From NCBI GenBank assembly GCA_020048055.1, contig JAIFNA010000004.1, positions 114,879 to 178,878 of the forward strand: 64,000 nucleotides of DNA. Direction: 5' to 3'. Below, piece after piece: positions 1 to 8,642 of this stretch. The notes under the pieces are model-generated. The model searched no databases. It was given only the letters and a program-made list of their open reading frames with translations, and had not been told where the DNA came from. Position 1 is the stretch's first letter; each line of letters opens with the position of its first letter. The position numbers and the translations under genes are program-made. This DNA is from Arcobacter sp. GTDB taxonomy: Bacteria; Campylobacterota; Campylobacteria; Campylobacterales; Arcobacteraceae.

Positions 1-69
1 AATAAACCATTGATTCGTTCTTATCTCAGATGGTACATATGCACCAATTGATCTAAATGATGCATACAT
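1..69 (-). CDS. fabH: FabH, beta-ketoacyl-ACP synthase III (N-terminal fragment, cut by window edge)
   Basis: Only the first 23 codons are in the window. They begin at the ATG at 69 and read MYASFRSIGAYVPSEIRTN and onward, the start typical of KAS III enzymes, which condense acetyl-CoA with malonyl-ACP to start fatty acid synthesis. The gene starts two bases after the plsX stop. The order rpmF-plsX-fabH is common in bacteria, so the family context supports the call. The catalytic Cys, His and Asn lie outside the window and cannot be checked. Confidence 0.85.
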   Translation of the reverse strand, partial: MYASFRSIGAYVPSEIRTNQWFI

Positions 70-71
70 GT

Positions 72-1061
72 TTAATCCTTGTATTTGTTAAGATTTGATT
101 CTATATTGATATTTAGATCAGATTGTGCAGCAGCTACTGCTTGAAAAATAGCATTTTGCATAGCTTTAGCATTTGATTTTCCATGGGCTATAATAACTGG
201 TGCTTTAACGCCAAGAAGTGGTGCTCCACCGTATTCAGCGTAATCAACTTTTAGCTTAAGACCTTTAAATACTTTTCTCATCAAAACCGCACCAAGTATT
301 GAAACCAGTGATCTTCTTAAATTTTGCTTGATTATTTTACCAATTGTATCTGCAACACCTTCGGCTGTTTTAAGCATAATATTACCAATAAATCCATCAC
401 ATACAACCACATCAACAGAACCATTAAATATGTCATTACCTTCAACATTTCCTATGAAATGAGGGATAGCTTCCAATAATTTAAAAGCCTCTTTTGTTAC
501 TTCATTTCCTTTTGATTCCTCTTCACCATTACTAAGTAGTCCTATTAGAGGCTTCTCAATACACAATACATCTTGGGCATAAACTTGACCCATAATTGCG
601 AATTCTTTTAAATTTTTTGCATCACAATCAACATTTGCACCAACATCAAGAACCAGTGTATTCTTATCAACTGTTGGCATTAATGTTGCAATTGCTGGAC
701 GACTAACACCTTTAATTCTTCCTATTCTAAGAGTAGCCAAACTCATACTAGCGCCACTATGACCAGCACTAACAAAAGCATCTGCTTTACCATCTTTTAC
801 TAATTCAATAGCAATATATGCGGAACTCTCTTTACGCTTTAATGCGTCTGTTGCAGAATCTGACATACTTATCACATCGGTACAGTGAAAAATCTCAATT
901 CTGTCTTTATATTTATGAGGAATTAAAGGTAATAGTAATTCTTGATTACCAACAGCAATAGCAGAAAAATTTTTATTATGTTTTAATGCTAATAATAAAC
1001 CTTCTATTATTGGAGAAGGACCATTGTCCCCACCCATAGCATCTAATGCGATTTTCAACAT
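72..1061 (-). CDS. plsX: PlsX, phosphate acyltransferase
   Basis: 329 residues, the usual length for PlsX, which converts acyl-ACP to acyl-phosphate for phospholipid synthesis at the membrane surface. The N-terminus [13 protein letters not shown] is the family signature. [12 protein letters not shown] (about residues 102-113) and [17 protein letters not shown] (about 219-235) are the other conserved glycine-rich blocks. The start ATG overlaps the rpmF stop by one base (TAATG), so translation is probably coupled. fabH follows two bases after the stop, giving an rpmF-plsX-fabH operon linking ribosome and lipid synthesis. Nothing is unusual. Confidence 0.97.
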   Translation of the reverse strand: MLKIALDAMGGDNGPSPIIEGLLLALKHNKNFSAIAVGNQELLLPLIPHKYKDRIEIFHCTDVISMSDSATDALKRKESSAYIAIELVKDGKADAFVSAGHSGASMSLATLRIGRIKGVSRPAIATLMPTVDKNTLVLDVGANVDCDAKNLKEFAIMGQVYAQDVLCIEKPLIGLLSNGEEESKGNEVTKEAFKLLEAIPHFIGNVEGNDIFNGSVDVVVCDGFIGNIMLKTAEGVADTIGKIIKQNLRRSLVSILGAVLMRKVFKGLKLKVDYAEYGGAPLLGVKAPVIIAHGKSNAKAMQNAIFQAVAAAQSDLNINIESNLNKYKD

Positions 1062-1213
1062 TATGCTTTATATTCACCCGTTGTAGGATTAACATTATGA
1101 GGCATTTTCCATGTCCCATCTACATCTTTGACTGGTCTTTTTAAAGTAACTTTATAATGTGTTCTTCTTTTTGCACTTCTTGAGTGACTCACTCTTCTCT
1201 TTGGTACTGCCAT
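1061..1213 (-). CDS. rpmF: 50S ribosomal protein L32
   Basis: A 50-residue frame starting [19 protein letters not shown], the diagnostic N-terminus of bacterial L32, followed by a basic middle and the end [10 protein letters not shown]32 is a small basic protein of the large ribosomal subunit. The region contains no zinc-binding cysteines, so this is the zinc-free form. The stop overlaps the plsX start by one base, and the gene begins 11 bases after the DUF177-like gene, the order seen in many bacteria. It was read directly from the sequence because it is shorter than usual gene-calling cutoffs. Confidence 0.97.
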   Translation of the reverse strand: MAVPKRRVSHSRSAKRRTHYKVTLKRPVKDVDGTWKMPHNVNPTTGEYKA

Positions 1214-1224
1214 TTCTTATCCTT

Positions 1225-1608
1225 TTAGTATTCTATATCTATTTCTTTGTTATTTAATTGACAACTATCACAAATATGGTAATCACTTTTTATAGATTCT
1301 AATTCACCTGATAACAACTCATCAAAATCTACTATATGATTTTCAATCTCTATAATCATCTCACCTTCCCTCTCACTTAAAGAGGAAAATTCACCATCAC
1401 TTAATATAAAGTCTTGATATTCATCAACATTTATATAGTGTTCTTCACCGCACTTGCAACATTCAACAATTATTTTACCAATAATGGTTGAATTTAGCTT
1501 AATTAATTTGTTCGATATTCTACAAAAAGTACCTGAAAACTCAACTGAATTTAACTTTATGCTAAATTCTTTCTCAATTGTTTGTACCTTTTTGAATTCA
1601 ATTTTCAT
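1225..1608 (-). CDS. DUF177/YceD-like protein, upstream of rpmF
   Basis: 127 residues, acidic. Two CxxC pairs are visible, Cys50-Cys53 (with an extra Cys51) and Cys113-Cys116, which could hold a zinc ion. Position immediately upstream of rpmF and the first CxxC followed by a long acidic stretch fit the DUF177 (YceD) family. Members of that family in other bacteria affect 23S rRNA accumulation. Assignment rests on context and the cysteine pattern more than on clear identity, and the second CxxC at the C-terminus is not typical of E. coli YceD. It lies 16 bases after ndk and 11 before rpmF, so it is probably in the same transcript. Confidence 0.65.
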   Translation of the reverse strand: MKIEFKKVQTIEKEFSIKLNSVEFSGTFCRISNKLIKLNSTIIGKIIVECCKCGEEHYINVDEYQDFILSDGEFSSLSEREGEMIIEIENHIVDFDELLSGELESIKSDYHICDSCQLNNKEIDIEY

Positions 1609-1624
1609 ATACTTAAACTACTAA

Positions 1625-2038
1625 TTAACAAATTTCTCTTTGAGCAAAGAAAAAATTAATTTCATTTATTGCATTTTCTACACTATCACTTCCATGAACT
1701 GCATTAGCGTCGATACTGTCAGCAAAATCTGCTCTGATTGTTCCAGCTGCTGCTTCTTTAGGATTTGTAGCTCCCATTAATTCTCTGTTAATTGACATTG
1801 CATCTACACCTTCAAGAACAGTTACAACAACTGGTCCTGAAATCATAAACTCTACTAGGTCATTAAAAAAACCTCTTTCTTTGTGTACTGCATAAAAGTT
1901 TTCTGCATCAGCTCTACTTAATTGCATTTTTTTTGTTGCTGCAATTCTAAGACCTGCTGTTTCAAATCTATCTAAGATTTTTCCTACAACATTTTTAGCA
2001 ACCGCATCTGGCTTTATTATTGATAAAGTTTGTTCCAT
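1625..2038 (-). CDS. ndk: Nucleoside diphosphate kinase
   Basis: 137 residues, normal for a bacterial NDK, which transfers the gamma phosphate from ATP to other nucleoside diphosphates through a phosphohistidine. The start [16 protein letters not shown] is the family signature. The block [12 protein letters not shown] contains the active-site His115. A good ribosome-binding site, GGAGA, precedes the ATG. A candidate -10 lies at 2067-2072. It is the first gene of the minus-strand run ndk-DUF177-rpmF-plsX-fabH, an order also seen in Campylobacter. Confidence 0.97.
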   Translation of the reverse strand: MEQTLSIIKPDAVAKNVVGKILDRFETAGLRIAATKKMQLSRADAENFYAVHKERGFFNDLVEFMISGPVVVTVLEGVDAMSINRELMGATNPKEAAAGTIRADFADSIDANAVHGSDSVENAINEINFFFAQREIC

Positions 2039-2066
2039 TTTGTTTCTCCATTTTTAAAATTTTGCG

Positions 2067-2072
2067 ATTGTA
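2067..2072 (-). promoter_or_regulatory. Candidate -10 of the ndk promoter
   Basis: On the minus strand the sequence reads CGATACAATCGC, containing TACAAT. It would place transcription start about 22 bases before the ndk ATG. No -35 hexamer is clear. Inferred from sequence only. Confidence 0.45.
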
Positions 2073-2120
2073 TCGAAACAAAACTATAAATTTACTTATT
2101 CAATTAAAAATTTCAAAAAT

Positions 2121-2152
2121 AAAAAAGGGTGGGAACTACCCCACCCTTTTAA
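2121..2152 (-). terminator. Rho-independent terminator after fdxA
   Basis: An 11-base stem, AAAAGGGTGGG at 2123-2133 pairing with CCCACCCTTTT at 2140-2150, closes a 6-base loop. Read on the minus strand, the stem is followed by a run of six T. It lies 17 bases after the fdxA stop and before the ndk promoter, so it separates the two units. Confidence 0.9.
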
Positions 2153-2168
2153 TAGTATTTCAATTATA

Positions 2169-2426
2169 TTAATCTTCAATACAAGGTTGATTATGAATTG
2201 CACCTTCTGTTTTAGGATTATCCCATACAATACAACCTTCAGTTGGACAAGCCTCAGCACAAGCTGGCTTATCATGATCGCCAACACATTCTGTGCATGT
2301 ATCAGCATTTACATAATATATATCTTCTCCCGTAGGATTTTCGTCGTTGTCAACAATTGATTCTGTTGGACACTCATCTAAACATGCATCACAACTAATA
2401 CATGTATCTGTAATTCTAACTGCCAT
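2169..2426 (-). CDS. fdxA: Ferredoxin with two 4Fe-4S clusters
   Basis: 85 residues. The first cluster motif is CISCDACLDECP near residues 9-20. The second is CTECVGDHDKPACAEACP, with the long insert between the second and third cysteines that marks the Alvin-type (Allochromatium) 2[4Fe-4S] ferredoxins. It is a soluble low-potential electron carrier; in this group such ferredoxins serve pyruvate and 2-oxoglutarate oxidoreductases (family knowledge). It has a strong ribosome-binding site (AAGGAG at 2435-2440) and its own terminator, so it is probably a single-gene unit. Confidence 0.93.
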   Translation of the reverse strand: MAVRITDTCISCDACLDECPTESIVDNDENPTGEDIYYVNADTCTECVGDHDKPACAEACPTEGCIVWDNPKTEGAIHNQPCIED

Positions 2427-2461
2427 TTTATTTTCTCCTTAATTTAAATTACACAAACTTT

Positions 2462-2467
2462 ATCATA
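2462..2467 (-). promoter_or_regulatory. Candidate -10 of the fdxA promoter
   Basis: Minus-strand TATGAT, about 36 bases before the fdxA ATG, gives a short leader. It lies back to back with a plus-strand candidate at 2497-2502. Sequence inference only. Confidence 0.4.
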
Positions 2468-2496
2468 GGAAATATAAATATTGCTTTAAAATTAGA

Positions 2497-2502
2497 TACA
2501 AT
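2497..2502 (+). promoter_or_regulatory. Candidate -10 for the secretion/adhesion operon
   Basis: GATACAATAAAAT on the plus strand contains TACAAT. Transcription would start near 2509, leaving a leader of about 80 bases that contains the dyad at 2534-2560. No other good -10 is seen between fdxA and 2591. Confidence 0.4.
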
Positions 2503-2533
2503 AAAATTTCATAAATATTTATATTTGTCATCA

Positions 2534-2560
2534 AACTGTAAGGTTACTTACGATACAGTT
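2534..2560 (+). promoter_or_regulatory. Dyad symmetry in the operon leader
   Basis: AACTGTA at 2534-2540 is repeated inverted as TACAGTT at 2554-2560. A second, inner inverted repeat, GTAAG-gtta-CTTAC, lies at 2538-2551. The two foldings share bases and could be alternatives. The element sits between the proposed -10 and the ribosome-binding site (ATAAGGA, about 2578-2584). It could be an operator or an RNA leader; no known riboswitch is recognised. Confidence 0.35.
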
Positions 2561-2590
2561 GACACTATTAAAAAGTCATAAGGATTTTCG

Positions 2591-3544
2591 ATGTTCAGTT
2601 TAATTAAAAAATTACAAGAGCTTCTCGCAAGAGTTCAAAAAAATAAAGGACTATGGTTTACTATAATAACCGTTGTATCAGTGCTAGGGATTATAATTTT
2701 TATGTATTTTATACTCAATATGACTAGCAGCGTTAAAGAGAAAGTTTATGTAAGTATTACTAGTAGTTATTTCAAATCGCTAGAGACTACTTTGCTAGCA
2801 AAAAAACAAAAATATATAGAAATATCAGAGGCAATACTTACAAATGGAAGATTATTAGAAGCAATTCAACAAAATGATGCAGTATTTTTAGATAAATATA
2901 CAACATCACTAAATGAAATATATGCCAAAAATGATTTAAGAGCATTAACTATTAATTTTTTCCCTGTTGCTGATACAACATCAGTTCAAAGAGACACCAT
3001 AACATCTACAATGAGATCCAAATCGCAAGTTTCTGGAATAGAGGTTGAACAGAGTGGTGTTTACATCACGCTAATCCAACCTATAATGTCTGGTGAAAAC
3101 TTTTTAGGTCTTATCGAAATTAAACAATCTATAAACTCACTCAAAGATGACTTTGAAGCAAATAATAATAATTTTGTATTTTTATTAGATAAAAAAATGT
3201 TAGTTAAGCTATCGCTTCAAGCAAAAAGTGGAAGATATAAAGATGTTGTTGCAGACTATACTGTTTATCAAAGTGCATACAATAGTAAATTTTATGGGAA
3301 AATAATAGAATCTGGTCCAGAATTATTTGCATACGAAAGAAGAATTGGATATGGCGAGGATGACACTTACTTTAGAACATTCAAAAAAGCAACTGATATA
3401 AATGGTGCAGATATAGGACTTTATGTTATCGGAGAAGGTGTGGAAAAAAATAATGGCTTTTTAAATATCGTAAAAGGCATGATAAATTCAATTGCGTCAG
3501 TTTCACTTGGACTTGTTGTTTCAATTTTACTGTTTATGTTTTAA
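2591..3544 (+). CDS. Membrane-anchored periplasmic sensor-like protein, no cytoplasmic domain
   Basis: 317 residues. A basic N-terminus, a membrane segment at about 20-43, a periplasmic region of about 250 residues, and a second membrane segment at about 298-317 that runs to the stop codon. The periplasmic part, with blocks such as ITLIQPIMSGENFLGLIEI (about 159-177), resembles the Cache-type ligand-binding domains of chemoreceptors. Nothing follows the second membrane helix, so a HAMP or signalling domain is absent. The next gene begins 15 bases later and encodes a MotA/ExbB-like channel protein, suggesting the two interact in the membrane (inference). No specific family name is recognised. 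Confidence 0.6.
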   Translation: MFSLIKKLQELLARVQKNKGLWFTIITVVSVLGIIIFMYFILNMTSSVKEKVYVSITSSYFKSLETTLLAKKQKYIEISEAILTNGRLLEAIQQNDAVFLDKYTTSLNEIYAKNDLRALTINFFPVADTTSVQRDTITSTMRSKSQVSGIEVEQSGVYITLIQPIMSGENFLGLIEIKQSINSLKDDFEANNNNFVFLLDKKMLVKLSLQAKSGRYKDVVADYTVYQSAYNSKFYGKIIESGPELFAYERRIGYGEDDTYFRTFKKATDINGADIGLYVIGEGVEKNNGFLNIVKGMINSIASVSLGLVVSILLFMF

Positions 3545-3559
3545 GACTAAGGGGAAAAT

Positions 3560-4690
3560 ATGCGACGAGTAAAGGTTCTAAAATTATTTTTTATTTTTAT
3601 GCTACTAATATCTTTTTTAGTAATATCGAATTTAGATTCAATAATACTATATGGTAGCGCTACTATTATATTTAGCTCAGCAGTTGCTACTATTTTAGCA
3701 ATTGGAATCATTGTTATAGTGCAATCAGCCATGAAGCTAACAATGCTAGCAGGTACATTTGGAATGCTTTCATACAAAAAAGGTGCCGAATTGGAGTTTT
3801 ATCTTCACGGTATTGGAAAACTAATGCCAGCAACCATTGCAAATATGTTTGAAAAAAGAGCAAAAAAAGGTGTGCTTTATTTTACAAATGATGAAGCAAA
3901 AGATGTTACAGCATGGCTTGAGGCACAATTTCACAATACCAAAGGATATGTTGGATTTTTTGTTGGTACTTCACTTATGATAGGACTATTTGGAACATTT
4001 GTAGGACTTCTTGAAGCAATTGACCATATGGGTGGAATTATTTTGTCTATGGGTGGCGATGTTAATATTTCTGAAATTATGGCTCAATTTGCTGGACCAC
4101 TAGAAGGAATGGCAATTGGATTTGCTGCATCACTGTTTGGTGTATCGTCAGCAATCATACTTAATTTTTTACAATACATTCTGTCTCGTCAACAGGCTGC
4201 TTTTATTGAGGATGTTGAAGATTGGTTAAAAGGAAAATTAATTGAGTCTCAATCAGCAGATATACTAGGCAAAATAAATACAACAAATGAAACCATAAAA
4301 GGACATGGAGCAGTTGATACATCGCAATTAGGTATGGGTTCCAAAGCGTTTTTAGATGTTTTTGTTGATAAAATAAGTGAATTATCAAATAGCATAAACA
4401 AAGCAAATCAATCAAGTGAGCTGTTTTTCAAACAAGTTGCATTTGGATTAGAAGCATCATCAAATGCTACTAAACAACAAGTCGCACTATTTGAAGATAT
4501 TTCAAAAAAACTTCAAGAATTAAACACAAGCCAATACTCAAGTACAGAATCAATGATAGAAGCAATCGATTCAGTTTCTGGTGCAATACTTAGTGAACAT
4601 TCAACTTTGAAAAAAGTTTTAACAACACAAGAACAAACAACAAATTCTCTTCTCTCTCTTATAGATATCTATAAGAGAGAGAAAAAGTAA
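3560..4690 (+). CDS. MotA/TolQ/ExbB-family ion-channel protein
   Basis: 376 residues. Predicted membrane helices lie at about 8-28, 33-57, 130-153 and 178-200. The third contains GTSLMIGLFGTFVGL (136-150). The fourth follows Pro180 with LEGMAIGFAASLFGVSSA. Both blocks match the channel-forming helices of MotA/TolQ/ExbB proteins, which use the proton gradient to move a partner. The C-terminal 150 residues are Ser/Gln-rich and likely coiled-coil. It has a good ribosome-binding site (AAGGGG at 3549-3554). It lies between a sensor-like gene and a MotB-like gene and upstream of tolC, away from the flagellar and Tol/Ton genes, so its partner is probably the next gene product and the secretion machine. 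Confidence 0.8.
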   Translation: MRRVKVLKLFFIFMLLISFLVISNLDSIILYGSATIIFSSAVATILAIGIIVIVQSAMKLTMLAGTFGMLSYKKGAELEFYLHGIGKLMPATIANMFEKRAKKGVLYFTNDEAKDVTAWLEAQFHNTKGYVGFFVGTSLMIGLFGTFVGLLEAIDHMGGIILSMGGDVNISEIMAQFAGPLEGMAIGFAASLFGVSSAIILNFLQYILSRQQAAFIEDVEDWLKGKLIESQSADILGKINTTNETIKGHGAVDTSQLGMGSKAFLDVFVDKISELSNSINKANQSSELFFKQVAFGLEASSNATKQQVALFEDISKKLQELNTSQYSSTESMIEAIDSVSGAILSEHSTLKKVLTTQEQTTNSLLSLIDIYKREKK

Positions 4691-4711
4691 AAATTTATGA
4701 AAAGGCTATAA

Positions 4712-5458
4712 ATGGAAGGCGAAGAATTTAACCCCTGGCCAGCCTTCGTTGATATCCTATCTTCTGTAATTCTGGTTTTATTACTTTTCTTATTAGTTAC
4801 TTTGGTTAATATTGGATATTATTCACAATTCAAATATACCGTTCAATATTCAGGTTCAGTTACAACAGAAGACATTATTTTGCAAGATACAGCAAAAAAA
4901 GTTGAACTTGATGAGAAAAAAATTGTTGAAGATAAAGCCGAACAAATAGTTCCAAAAGAGTTAATGGAACAACAAATTCGTCAACAAATAATGAAACAAA
5001 TGAAAGTTGAACTTCAAAATTTAAAAGAGAAAGTCGAGCACCAAGCAGCAACTGATATAGAATCAGCTGGTGAAGACTTAGCAGATAAGAAGAAAAGTGA
5101 TGCAAAATCAAAACAAAACACATCTCAAACAAGTAAGTTTTTTTACATTACATATAATGAAAATGAATTATTTATTGATCAAGGTGTAATTGAAAAATTA
5201 AAAACATTTTTAGCACAAGTAAAAGCAGCAAATGCTAATCACAATATTAATATATATGCAACCGATCCACTTGATCAAATAAGTTTAACAGTTACAAAAC
5301 AAATAACTTTAGGAAGAACACTTAGTGTTAGAAATCTTCTGAGAAAATTAAAATATGAGAAAAATCAAGTAAAAATAAAACTTTCTGAAAAAATAGATGT
5401 ACCTGTTGATGTAAAACTAGATGCTGGAGTAATTATAATAGAGGCAACAAATGAATAA
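4712..5458 (+). CDS. MotB-like single-pass protein with degenerate OmpA-like C-terminus
   Basis: 248 residues. The N-terminus NPWPAFVDILSSVILVLLLF has one membrane helix (about 15-38) with Asp14 at its entrance, the place of the proton-binding Asp in MotB, ExbD and TolR. Residues 60-130 are charged and probably coiled-coil. The C-terminal 100 residues carry a pattern like the OmpA fold (INIYATDP, then LGRTLSVRNLLRKL), but several typical peptidoglycan-contact positions are not evident. It overlaps the start of tolC by eight bases, so translation is coupled. With the preceding MotA/ExbB-like protein it would form an energised stator-like pair (inference). Confidence 0.7.
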   Translation: MEGEEFNPWPAFVDILSSVILVLLLFLLVTLVNIGYYSQFKYTVQYSGSVTTEDIILQDTAKKVELDEKKIVEDKAEQIVPKELMEQQIRQQIMKQMKVELQNLKEKVEHQAATDIESAGEDLADKKKSDAKSKQNTSQTSKFFYITYNENELFIDQGVIEKLKTFLAQVKAANANHNINIYATDPLDQISLTVTKQITLGRTLSVRNLLRKLKYEKNQVKIKLSEKIDVPVDVKLDAGVIIIEATNE

Positions 5459-8400
5459 AATATTTTCTTCCATAATGTCGGTTTCGCTTGTGACGATCCC
5501 TTTAAATTTAAATAGTGCAGAAATTGCAAAATCTGCACAAAAAGATAATCAACAAACACCAAAACCAAAAAATATAGATAAAGTATATGGCGGCGAGGAA
5601 GGGACATTAAATGAGTCTAAATCTGCTCTTATTTCACCAGATTCTCTAGCTTTACAAAATTATTCATCTATAAAGGATAATTTTGACTTCTCAACATATG
5701 ACAACGTTCCGCTTAAAAGTGTTATCTTAGAAACACTATCGCAAAGTAATGATTTAAAAAGTGCAAATGAAAAAGTTATACAAACGGACCTACAGTACAA
5801 AGATGCCTTTTCTGGATACCTCCCAACAGTTGACTTCCAATATAGCGCAAAAACAATACACAATAGCAGAAACGGTGATGATAATGTAGATAAGGATTCA
5901 CATAGAAACTTCAATGAAGAGAGTTACAAATTTACACTAAAACAATCACTTTACACAGGTGGAGCAACTGAATCAAAAATCAAAAGTTTAAAATCAAAAC
6001 TTGAAGAAGCAAAAAGAAAATATACAATAGTCTTGGAGCAGGAGATACAAAAAGCAATAAAAGCATATTTTGATGTACTCTTTAGCAAGCAAAGTGTTGT
6101 GGTTAATGAAAGAAATATGGAAAAGCTAAATAAAATTTTAGAAATTACTCAAGTCAAATATGATAGCGGTGCCTTATCAATTGGTGACCTGAGTGCCGTT
6201 AAGGCAAATATTGCAAATGCTAGCGGAAAACTTATCAAAGTAAAATCAGATTTGGCTGATGCAATTGATTTTTATATTTATACAGTTGGTGAAGATTTTG
6301 CAAAAACGGCTCCTTATGAGGAAAACTTCAATCTTAACCTAACGACGCTAGAAGATTTATATGTAGATATTGTAGAAAATAATCTTGGGCTTATGAATTA
6401 TAGATTAAACATCCAATCAACAAAAGATAAACTTTTAAACATGAAAGCTACATTTAAACCGAAAGTTGATTTTGAAATGAACTACAAAAATGTTTTAGAT
6501 AAAGAGGATTTTAAAGCGAATGAGGAGACTTATGATGCAAAATTAACCCTAAACTACAATCTTTACAATGGTGGAAAAGATACTATTGCGACAATGGAGG
6601 TTTTTAGCTCTTTACAAGAATTAAACTTTAGATATCTAGAAGAAGTAAAAAAATTAAAATGGACCATGTCAAAACTATTTAATTCCATAAAATCACTTGA
6701 AGATACTATGGGAACAACGAAACGAGAAGTTGCAGCATCTAAACAGATGGTTGAATCATATTGGGAAGGTTTTCAACTAGGTGAGCAAGATTTACAAGTT
6801 CTACTTCAAGGGCAAAGACAGCTAAATGGTGTAGAACTTGACTTAATAAGATACAAACAAGATCATCTTACAAATATATTCAAACTACTAAGCGAGAAAG
6901 GTGAACTTTCTAAATATTTTGAAATAGATAGTGACAATCCAGATTTTATAGATTTTACAAACACTGCAACTATTAAACCAAATATAAAACTTGATTTAAC
7001 CTCTAAATCAGATGAAAATATTACACTAAAAGATAACAATACAACTGATAACAACTCTTCGAAAGATTTAAACACAACAGTCAGTAATGAATTAAACGTA
7101 ACCGTGGATAAATTCCTAGAGGTTGTAAACGAATCATCATTTAAAGATATTATTAACTTTAAGGATAGATTCCTAGAAGCCAGTGATGAAAATGTAACAA
7201 TAATAATTGGTGATTTTACAAATCATTATGATGCTTACAGTTATATGGATAAAAATCGAATTTTAGATAAAGCATTCAGCTATGAAGTTTTAAATAAAAA
7301 TAATGGAGAGCAAAATGACTCAAAAACAAAAATTATTGATGTTAAGACAAATATCGCCTCAGGAATATACTCTACAAAAGAGGAAGCAGAAGTTGATTTA
7401 AAAAGTATTTTTGACAAAACAGGAAAAAATTTTAAAATTGTAACTATTAAAGATGTCAAAAATTTATATAATGATTATGTAGATGGGCTTGAAGCAAAGA
7501 TTGAACCAATCATTATAGCTCCAGTAAAGCAAAAAGTGATTAAGACTTTTATGACTAATCAAGAGATGAAAACTAGATTTTTATCTGCTCCAAGCTCATC
7601 ATTTAGTATCAATGTAGTATCAGTTTCTCAAATATCTAAAGCAGAAGCTCTCATAAAAGCAGAAAAAATAGAACCAGATTCATTTGTATTTAAATATGGG
7701 AGAAATGGAGAGTGGGTAAAGGTTATGCTGGGTGTATTTGACACTTACGAAGAGGCAACAAATGAACTAAACAAACACCCAGAACTAATCAAAAAATATT
7801 CACCTGTTGTCGAGAAAATAGGTCAAAAGCAAGATCTTTATAATAAATATAGCAATCTAAATCCTATTCCGCAATGGTTTTTAGATGAGCAAAAAGAGAA
7901 AAAAGAACTATTCAATGTAAAAGATAAAAAAGATAAGCAGGTAAAAAAAGATAAAAAAGAGAAACTAACCAAAATTGAACAAAAAATAGAACCTAAACAA
8001 AAACAAGCATCTGAGGTTATCGAGTTGCCTGACATAAAAAATGAAACTCAAGAAAAAGAACCAAATAGTCAACTAATTAATAAAGTTCAAAATGAGCCAA
8101 TTTTTGAACAATTAGAAATTGCTGTTCAAGAAGTTACTGTTCAAAATGAATTACAAACAGACAATACTTTATCATTGGCTCAAAAACACAATGAATCGAA
8201 TTCAAATGATCCTATTTTATTTGAAGAGGTTAAATCTGAAATAGAACAACCGACCACAACAAAATTAGAAAACGAATCAAAAAGTGAACAAAATAAGACA
8301 ATTAATCAGAGTCCAAATAAAGAAATATCTAGTCAAATTGACACTAGCGTTACAGTTGAGTCATTAAAAAGTAGTTATAAAACATTTAAAGAAGCATATG

Positions 8401-8642
8401 ATAATGCTCCAAAACATAAATATACACTTGAATTACCTCCTGTGCTTTCAAAAGACAAAGATGCTTTTATTAAAAGATACCTACTAAGCGATAACTTTAC
8501 AGAGATAACAAAAAAAGGATACACTAGAATATTTTTTGAACTTTTTGATGATGTAGAAAAGGCAAGAGCACAAAAATTCAATATGCATCCGCAACTTGTT
8601 GAAAAAATTAAAGTTATGAGACTCGAGAGAATTACAAAATGA
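5451..8642 (+). CDS. tolC: TolC-family outer-membrane channel with long SPOR-like C-terminal extension
   Basis: 1063 residues, more than twice a normal TolC. A signal peptide (residues about 1-23) is followed by a TolC/OEP domain at about 75-490. It contains the repeated halves with YTGGATESKIKSLKS and YNLYNGGKDTIATMEV, typical of outer-membrane efflux proteins. Then come an Asn/Thr-rich linker and at least two SPOR-like segments (about 582-677 and 717-800). A Lys/Glu-rich linker leads to a third SPOR-like segment at the end (about 984-1063). SPOR domains bind denuded peptidoglycan, so the tail may anchor the channel in the cell wall. It is the outer-membrane part of the type I system whose ABC and adaptor genes lie at 16620-20078. 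Confidence 0.85.
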   Translation: MNKIFSSIMSVSLVTIPLNLNSAEIAKSAQKDNQQTPKPKNIDKVYGGEEGTLNESKSALISPDSLALQNYSSIKDNFDFSTYDNVPLKSVILETLSQSNDLKSANEKVIQTDLQYKDAFSGYLPTVDFQYSAKTIHNSRNGDDNVDKDSHRNFNEESYKFTLKQSLYTGGATESKIKSLKSKLEEAKRKYTIVLEQEIQKAIKAYFDVLFSKQSVVVNERNMEKLNKILEITQVKYDSGALSIGDLSAVKANIANASGKLIKVKSDLADAIDFYIYTVGEDFAKTAPYEENFNLNLTTLEDLYVDIVENNLGLMNYRLNIQSTKDKLLNMKATFKPKVDFEMNYKNVLDKEDFKANEETYDAKLTLNYNLYNGGKDTIATMEVFSSLQELNFRYLEEVKKLKWTMSKLFNSIKSLEDTMGTTKREVAASKQMVESYWEGFQLGEQDLQVLLQGQRQLNGVELDLIRYKQDHLTNIFKLLSEKGELSKYFEIDSDNPDFIDFTNTATIKPNIKLDLTSKSDENITLKDNNTTDNNSSKDLNTTVSNELNVTVDKFLEVVNESSFKDIINFKDRFLEASDENVTIIIGDFTNHYDAYSYMDKNRILDKAFSYEVLNKNNGEQNDSKTKIIDVKTNIASGIYSTKEEAEVDLKSIFDKTGKNFKIVTIKDVKNLYNDYVDGLEAKIEPIIIAPVKQKVIKTFMTNQEMKTRFLSAPSSSFSINVVSVSQISKAEALIKAEKIEPDSFVFKYGRNGEWVKVMLGVFDTYEEATNELNKHPELIKKYSPVVEKIGQKQDLYNKYSNLNPIPQWFLDEQKEKKELFNVKDKKDKQVKKDKKEKLTKIEQKIEPKQKQASEVIELPDIKNETQEKEPNSQLINKVQNEPIFEQLEIAVQEVTVQNELQTDNTLSLAQKHNESNSNDPILFEEVKSEIEQPTTTKLENESKSEQNKTINQSPNKEISSQIDTSVTVESLKSSYKTFKEAYDNAPKHKYTLELPPVLSKDKDAFIKRYLLSDNFTEITKKGYTRIFFELFDDVEKARAQKFNMHPQLVEKIKVMRLERITK

